DNA of 9,186 nucleotides from Apopatocola sp963628785 (GTDB lineage Bacteria; Bacillota; Clostridia; Oscillospirales; Oscillospiraceae). A program made the position numbers and the translations under genes. Within the stretch, counting starts at the first letter, position 1, and the number at the start of each line of letters is the position of its first letter. Positions 5,688-9,186 of the stretch are shown here, piece after piece. Under the pieces are notes generated by a model. It was not told the DNA's origin, ran no database searches, and worked only from the letters and a program-made list of their open reading frames with translations. The stretch covers positions 1-9,186 of the forward strand of contig CAVGGQ010000077.1 of the NCBI GenBank assembly GCA_963628785.1, in the 5' to 3' direction.

Positions 5688-6224
5688 ATGAACAAAACCA
5701 AAAAGCTTGCCATCGACTCCCTCCTCGCCGCCATGTGTGCCGTGCTCGGTGCCGTCGCCATCGACCTCAACAGCATCAAGATCACGCTCGAGAGCTTTCC
5801 CGTGCTACTCGGCGCGCTGCTCTTCGGGCCCATTGACGGCATGGCCATCGGCTTCGTCGGCACACTTCTCTACCAGCTTCTGCGCTACGGCGTGTCCGCA
5901 ACGACGCTGCTGTGGATCCTGCCGTACGCCGTGAGCGGTCTGCTCGTGGGCGCGTATGCAAAGAAAAAGGGCTACTGGCTGAACGCCGGGCAGACGCTCC
6001 TCATCGTCGTGATCTCGGAAATCATCGTTACGCTTCTCAACACCGGCGTCATGTATGTCGATTCGAAGATGTACGGCTACTGGTTCCGCGGCTTCATCAC
6101 GGCCATGCTCATTCCGCGCACCCTCGTGTGCGTGCTCAAGTCTGCCGTGTTCGGAACGATTCTGCCGAAGATTGTGCAGGTCGTTCGGAGCGCAGTCCCC
6201 ATCGGAAAGGAAGAGAATATCTGA
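5688..6224 (+). CDS. folT: ECF transporter S component, folate-specific (FolT)
   Basis: A 178-aa integral membrane protein of S-component size with about six hydrophobic helices. It is the substrate-binding subunit that captures folate and docks on the shared ECF energising module (EcfT and two ATPases, not in this window). ATG 5688 is preceded by AAAGGAG (5675-5681) in the riboswitch platform. The N-terminus KKLAIDSLLAAMCAVLGAVA (5-24), the ITLESFPVLLGALLFGPIDG segment (32-51) with its flanking GFVGTLLYQLL, and the PYAVSGLLVG block are typical of the FolT-family group. Specificity rests mainly on the THF riboswitch and the folC-MTHFS gene 2 nt downstream; the S-component fold itself is clear. 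Confidence 0.9.
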   Translation: MNKTKKLAIDSLLAAMCAVLGAVAIDLNSIKITLESFPVLLGALLFGPIDGMAIGFVGTLLYQLLRYGVSATTLLWILPYAVSGLLVGAYAKKKGYWLNAGQTLLIVVISEIIVTLLNTGVMYVDSKMYGYWFRGFITAMLIPRTLVCVLKSAVFGTILPKIVQVVRSAVPIGKEENI

Positions 6225-6226
6225 TT

Positions 6227-8047
6227 ATGACATACGAAGAAGCCATGGATTTCATTCACTGCACCGACTGGAAGGGCAGCCGGCTCGGTCTCGAGCGGAT
6301 GCGCGAGCTGATGCATCTTCTCGGCGATCCACAGGATGAACTGAAATTCATCCATGTGGCGGGCACGAACGGCAAAGGCTCGGTGTGCTCGCTCCTCTCG
6401 CAGATCTTCACCGCGGCGGGATACCGCACGGGACTTTATACTTCCCCGCACCTGCTGCGCGTCAACGAACGCATGCGCATCGGCGGCACCGACATCACGG
6501 ACGAGGCGCTCACCGAAGCGGCGGAGGCCGTGCAGAATGCCTGCCGCAAAATGGAAGACGCCCCTACGGAGTTTGAGATCATCACCGCCATGGCGTTCCG
6601 GTACTTTGCGCGCGAAAAGTGCGATATCGTGGTGCTGGAAACCGGTCTCGGCGGCCGGCTTGACGCCACGAACGTGATAAAAACGCCCGAGGCCGCCGTC
6701 ATCATGAACATCGGACTCGAGCATACGGAAATTCTCGGCGATACTCTTCCCGCTATCGTCGGAGAAAAAGCCGGCATCATCAAAGAGCACGGCCTCGCCG
6801 TGACCTACCCCGTGAACGGCGAAGTCGACGCGGTGTACGAGAAAGTCTGCGCCGAAAAGGGTGCCGAGTGGCACAGCGTGAGCTTCGATACGCTCACGGC
6901 AAAGAGCGTCTCGCTCGACGGCCAGTGCTTCGATTACGGCGAATACAAGGATCTTCATGTGCGTCTGCTCGGCACCCATCAGCTCCGCAACGCCGCCGTG
7001 GCCGTGGATACGGTGCGTGCGCTGCGCACCAAAGGCTGGAACGTGGATGACGCAGCGCTCTGCCGCGGTCTCGCGGACACGCGCTGGGAGGCCCGTTTCG
7101 AGCTTCTGAGCCGCGACCCGCGCTTCGTCATTGACGGTGCCCACAACCCGCAGTGCGTACAGGCGCTGGCCGAAGCGCTGCAGAGCACATTCCCGGGCGA
7201 GAAGATCGTCTTCCTTACCGGCATGCTCGCCGACAAGGACTATATGCAGATGACGCGCACGCTCCTACCGTTCGCGCGCGAGTTTGTTACGCTCACACCC
7301 GACAGCCCGCGTGCTCTGTCCGCCGAGCAGCTCGCCGAGGTGCTCCGTTCCGAGGGTGCTCAGGCCACGCCGGTCGGGAGCACGGCCGAGGGCATCTCCC
7401 TCGTCCTCGAAAAGAGCGAGGGCGCACCCATCGTCGCGTGCGGCTCACTGTACATGATGGGCGAGCTCCGCGCCGAGTTCCGCCCCATCTGGAAAAAGTT
7501 CCTGCGCCGCCGCGCCATTGCCCGCCGCAAGAGCATTCCCAAGGATAAGCGCGAAGAATATAACGCCGCTATCGTCGAGCGCATTGCGCAAAGCGATAAG
7601 TGGGCAAAGGCCGGGACGATCCTCAGCTATGTCGCCGTGCGCGGCGAGCCGTCGCTGGCCGCTCTCGAGAAGATCGCCGCAGAGCAGGGCAAAACGTTCT
7701 GCTACCCCTACTGCGTAAACGACACGGAAATGATCGCGCTGCACCCCGCCGGGGAGAGTGCATGGCGGCGCGGCCGCTTCGACATTCCCGAGCCCATCCC
7801 CGAGCGTTCCGAGACTGTGCCGACCGAGAAGATCGACCTCGTCCTCTGCCCGGGCACATCGTTTGACGAGCAGTGCCACCGCATGGGCATGGGCGCCGGC
7901 TACTACGACCGCTACCTCCCCAAGTGCCCCAACGCCGCAGCCGTCATCATTGCCTATGAAGTCCAGCGCCTCGACGAAGCCCCGCACGAAGCATGGGACG
8001 TCCCCATGCAGGCTGTCTTCACCGAGAAGCGCACGATCCGGGCGTAA
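6227..8047 (+). CDS. folC: Bifunctional folylpolyglutamate synthase / 5-formyltetrahydrofolate cyclo-ligase fusion
   Basis: A 606-aa cytosolic fusion. Residues 1-425 are FolC, which adds glutamates to reduced folate (ATP, Mg): P-loop GTNGKGS (46-52), TSPHLLRVNERM (72-83), ETGLGGRLDATN (138-149), EKAGIIK (180-186) and DGAHNP (303-308). Residues 428-606 are MTHFS, which converts 5-formyl-THF to 5,10-methenyl-THF: an Arg-rich start (RRRAIARRKS), LSYVAVRGE (466-474), CYPY (492-495), LCPGTSFD (540-547) and the ATP-binding GMGAGYYDRYL (554-564). The two parts join through the basic stretch at 424-435 with no long linker. FolC alone is about 420-430 aa and MTHFS about 180-190, so both domains are complete. 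ATG 6227 lies 2 nt after folT; the ribosome binding site AGGAAG is 13 nt away, suggesting reliance on coupling. The joined activities recover stored folate and retain imported folate. Confidence 0.94.
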   Translation: MTYEEAMDFIHCTDWKGSRLGLERMRELMHLLGDPQDELKFIHVAGTNGKGSVCSLLSQIFTAAGYRTGLYTSPHLLRVNERMRIGGTDITDEALTEAAEAVQNACRKMEDAPTEFEIITAMAFRYFAREKCDIVVLETGLGGRLDATNVIKTPEAAVIMNIGLEHTEILGDTLPAIVGEKAGIIKEHGLAVTYPVNGEVDAVYEKVCAEKGAEWHSVSFDTLTAKSVSLDGQCFDYGEYKDLHVRLLGTHQLRNAAVAVDTVRALRTKGWNVDDAALCRGLADTRWEARFELLSRDPRFVIDGAHNPQCVQALAEALQSTFPGEKIVFLTGMLADKDYMQMTRTLLPFAREFVTLTPDSPRALSAEQLAEVLRSEGAQATPVGSTAEGISLVLEKSEGAPIVACGSLYMMGELRAEFRPIWKKFLRRRAIARRKSIPKDKREEYNAAIVERIAQSDKWAKAGTILSYVAVRGEPSLAALEKIAAEQGKTFCYPYCVNDTEMIALHPAGESAWRRGRFDIPEPIPERSETVPTEKIDLVLCPGTSFDEQCHRMGMGAGYYDRYLPKCPNAAAVIIAYEVQRLDEAPHEAWDVPMQAVFTEKRTIRA

Positions 8048-8060
8048 CCGGATAAAGTCA

Positions 8061-8098
8061 AAAGCAGCACCGCAGAGAAAACTTTGCGGTGCTGCTTT
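8061..8098. terminator. Strong bidirectional intrinsic terminator
   Basis: A perfect 14-bp stem pairs AAAGCAGCACCGCA (8061-8074) with TGCGGTGCTGCTTT (8085-8098), with a 10-nt loop. It sits between the converging folC-MTHFS stop (8047) and the PQ-loop gene stop (8119). A- and T-rich flanks on both sides give U-rich tails in either direction. Confidence 0.85.
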
Positions 8099-8118
8099 GC
8101 ATTTTGGCGTTTATTCGG

Positions 8119-8397
8119 TCAGGCCTTTTCGCACTCGCGGTCGAGGCGGCGGTTGCGGAGCGTCAGGATAAGGTCAGTAGATACCATAAGAATGTCCGCA
8201 ATGTAGAACGCCACCACATAGCTGATGTCGCCGGTAATAAATTTGCCGACGAGTCCGAAAAGATAGCCGATGATGACAAGGATCTCAAATACCACGCTTT
8301 TGCCTTTGGCCGTACGCGAGCGTATGGATTTGGCAATGTTGAACGGCCACGAAAGGCCGAAGCACACGAGCATGCCGGATTCCAGAATATGAACCAT
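8119..8397 (-). CDS. Small PQ-loop-like membrane protein
   Basis: A 92-aa protein with three predicted membrane helices (about 3-20, 35-54 and 58-80) and a basic, charged C-terminus (RNRRLDRECEKA). The block GLSWPFNIAKSIRSRTAKGKS (14-34) resembles a single PQ-loop/MtN3 repeat, in which the Pro-containing end of helix 1 is followed by a basic loop. Half-transporters of this family must oligomerise to form a pore; the substrate is unknown. It lies 65 nt after the tetR-like gene on the same strand, so the two may be cotranscribed. The ribosome binding site is weak (GAGAAGAG-like purines 6-13 nt upstream). A bidirectional terminator follows 20 nt after the stop. Annotation as a conserved hypothetical membrane protein would also be fair. 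Confidence 0.8.
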   Translation of the reverse strand: MVHILESGMLVCFGLSWPFNIAKSIRSRTAKGKSVVFEILVIIGYLFGLVGKFITGDISYVVAFYIADILMVSTDLILTLRNRRLDRECEKA

Positions 8398-8462
8398 GTT
8401 TTTCTCTTCTCAACTTTCTTAATTAACCGGGGCGGATGCATCCCGGTCATCAGGATCAGGCA

Positions 8463-9041
8463 TCACCGGAGCATTTCGACGCCGTGCATGATGAAGGCGC
8501 CGCCCAGGCGGGACATTTCTTTGGGGGTCTCGCGCATGCCGTTTTCGATCCAGACTTTGGCGAGAGTGCACATGCCGGCGACGATGAACGAAGCGCAGTA
8601 GTCGAGCTTTTCGGATTCGCTACCGCCGTAGATGGACAGAAACTCGTAGAGGTACTGATATTTCAGCTTGTTGAAGATCCTGTTCTGGAACTCGGAGTCA
8701 CCGCTGCGGCAGTAGAGCGTGTAGAAAATGTCCGAATACTCTCCCGCGAGAGAGAAGAGGTCCGTGAGGTAGAGAAAGGATTTTCCGTCCGACCGGCGGG
8801 CATCGTGGCGGCGGCCGACTTCATCGAGATGGCGGAGAAGGTCGTCCTCGAGCTGGTGGAGAAGGTCGTACACATCGCTGTAGTGCGCGTAGAATGTGCC
8901 GCGGTTCACATCCGCAAGGTCGGCGACATCGCGCACGGTGACGCGGCTGATATCTTTTTCCAGCAGAAGCTGGGTGAGGGCGCTGCGGAGCTGCTTTTTC
9001 GTTTTCCGCACGCGGCGGTCTTCGGTGTCTCTGTCCGGCAT
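8463..9041 (-). CDS. TetR/AcrR family transcriptional regulator, DhaS-like
   Basis: A 192-aa DNA-binding repressor-type protein. The N-terminal helix-turn-helix is VTVRDVADLADVNRGTFYAHYSD (34-56), with the Gly-Thr-Phe-Tyr-x-His-Tyr signature of TetR proteins. The C-terminal ligand or dimer domain carries DYCASFIVAGMCTLAKVWIE (147-166) and GMRETPKEM (168-176), typical of the group related to the dihydroxyacetone kinase regulator DhaS. The ATG lies at 9039-9041; the nearest ribosome binding site is AGGGGG about 13 nt upstream, rather far. As TetR genes usually control themselves and a neighbour, likely targets are this gene, the PQ-loop gene downstream, and a possible divergent gene beyond the window. 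The inducer is unknown. Confidence 0.9.
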   Translation of the reverse strand: MPDRDTEDRRVRKTKKQLRSALTQLLLEKDISRVTVRDVADLADVNRGTFYAHYSDVYDLLHQLEDDLLRHLDEVGRRHDARRSDGKSFLYLTDLFSLAGEYSDIFYTLYCRSGDSEFQNRIFNKLKYQYLYEFLSIYGGSESEKLDYCASFIVAGMCTLAKVWIENGMRETPKEMSRLGGAFIMHGVEMLR

Positions 9042-9086
9042 GATATATATTTAACCCCCTGTGTTTTTTATCGTGGTTGATTGCAT

Positions 9087-9157
9087 AATGAAGTTGGACA
9101 CCTAAGGAAAAAATCCATAGTGATTTTCCCCTGCATGGTAGAATGAAGTTTGCACAC
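9087..9157. repeat. Direct repeat pair upstream of the TetR-like gene
   Basis: AATGAAGTTGGACAC (9087-9101) and AATGAAGTTTGCACAC (9142-9157) are 55 bp apart, sharing AATGAAGTT exactly and a similar ACAC tail. Their position in the probable divergent promoter region suggests operator sites or duplicated promoter segments. Confidence 0.45.
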
Positions 9158-9186
9158 AACATCTGCCAAGGGAGGGCAATCACTAT
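9117..9186. repeat. Inverted repeat reaching the right window edge
   Basis: ATAGTGAT (9117-9124) and ATCACTAT (9179-9186) are perfect inverted 8-mers. TGATTGC (9078-9084) and GCAATCA (9176-9182) form an overlapping second pair. The arms could mark regulator sites or the end of an element that continues beyond the window. Confidence 0.35.
9136..9186 (+). promoter_or_regulatory. Candidate promoter and ribosome binding site of a rightward gene starting at the window edge
   Basis: TG-G-TAGAAT (9136-9144) fits an extended -10 element, although no good -35 is present. AGGGAGG (9169-9175) is a strong Shine-Dalgarno sequence, and the last two bases (AT, 9185-9186) would begin an ATG 9 nt after it if the next base is G. 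The gene itself is outside the window. Confidence 0.35.

Noticed and set aside
5503..5691. Plus-strand ORF of 62 codons through the folate leader
   Set aside because: It covers the THF riboswitch aptamer and terminator; the RNA structure explains the sequence and no ribosome binding site is present.
6077..7144. Long minus-strand ORF (355 codons) opposite folC
   Set aside because: Antisense shadow: His/Ala/Arg/Val-rich composition with no recognisable motif, fully covered by FolC-MTHFS.
8426..8447. Hairpin ACCGGG/CCCGGT between the tetR-like and PQ-loop genes as a terminator
   Set aside because: Only 6 bp with a 10-nt loop and no U run in either direction; readthrough is likely.
8436..9080. 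Plus-strand ORF (214 codons) opposite the TetR-like gene
   Set aside because: The minus strand encodes an unmistakable TetR helix-turn-helix and C-domain; the plus product is Val/Glu/Ala-rich without motifs.
9085..9186. Insertion-sequence end at the right edge
   Set aside because: The AAGTTGGACACC string and inverted repeats are suggestive, but no transposase, target duplication or second end is visible in the window.

Overview
The window looks like chromosomal DNA from a GC-rich, low-oxygen Firmicute (Clostridia-like, plausibly from a gut). The basis is AGGAG-type ribosome binding sites, a tetrahydrofolate (THF) riboswitch driving an ECF folate S-component, a DhaS-type TetR regulator beside a small PQ-loop-like membrane protein, and several U-tailed intrinsic terminators. 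No assignment below phylum or class is supported. No rRNA, tRNA, CRISPR array or complete mobile element was seen.

Left region (112-5370, all + strand): six co-directional genes form an unusual cluster. In order they are a PanB-superfamily protein broken by a +1 frameshift in an A6 run, a 72-aa helical protein, a short-chain dehydrogenase/reductase (SDR) with a degenerate glycine motif, a divergent GroEL-like chaperonin without a GroES partner, a free-standing protein resembling the C-terminal chaperone domain of trigger factor, and a second SDR of the 3-alpha-hydroxysteroid dehydrogenase/carbonyl reductase type. The last three are translationally coupled (4-nt overlap, then a 1-nt gap). By-eye alignment shows the PanB-like protein has lost the metal ligands of true ketopantoate hydroxymethyltransferase but kept the catalytic Glu position. 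The cluster therefore looks like an undescribed metabolic module with its own dedicated folding machinery. Its substrate cannot be read from the sequence.

Middle region (5428-8098, + strand): a textbook folate-salvage unit. A sigma-70-type promoter leads into a THF riboswitch. Its expression platform is an intrinsic terminator whose 3' arm also contains the Shine-Dalgarno sequence of the next gene. Then come folT (folate uptake) and a fusion of folylpolyglutamate synthase (FolC) with 5-formyl-THF cyclo-ligase (MTHFS). Together these import folate, trap it as polyglutamate and recover 5-formyl-THF, under feedback by reduced folate. A strong bidirectional terminator ends the unit.

Right region (8119-9186): on the minus strand, a TetR/DhaS-like regulator is followed by a 92-aa three-helix PQ-loop-like membrane protein. 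The segment upstream of tetR holds direct and inverted repeats, an extended -10 element and a ribosome binding site placed for a rightward gene whose start codon would straddle the window edge.
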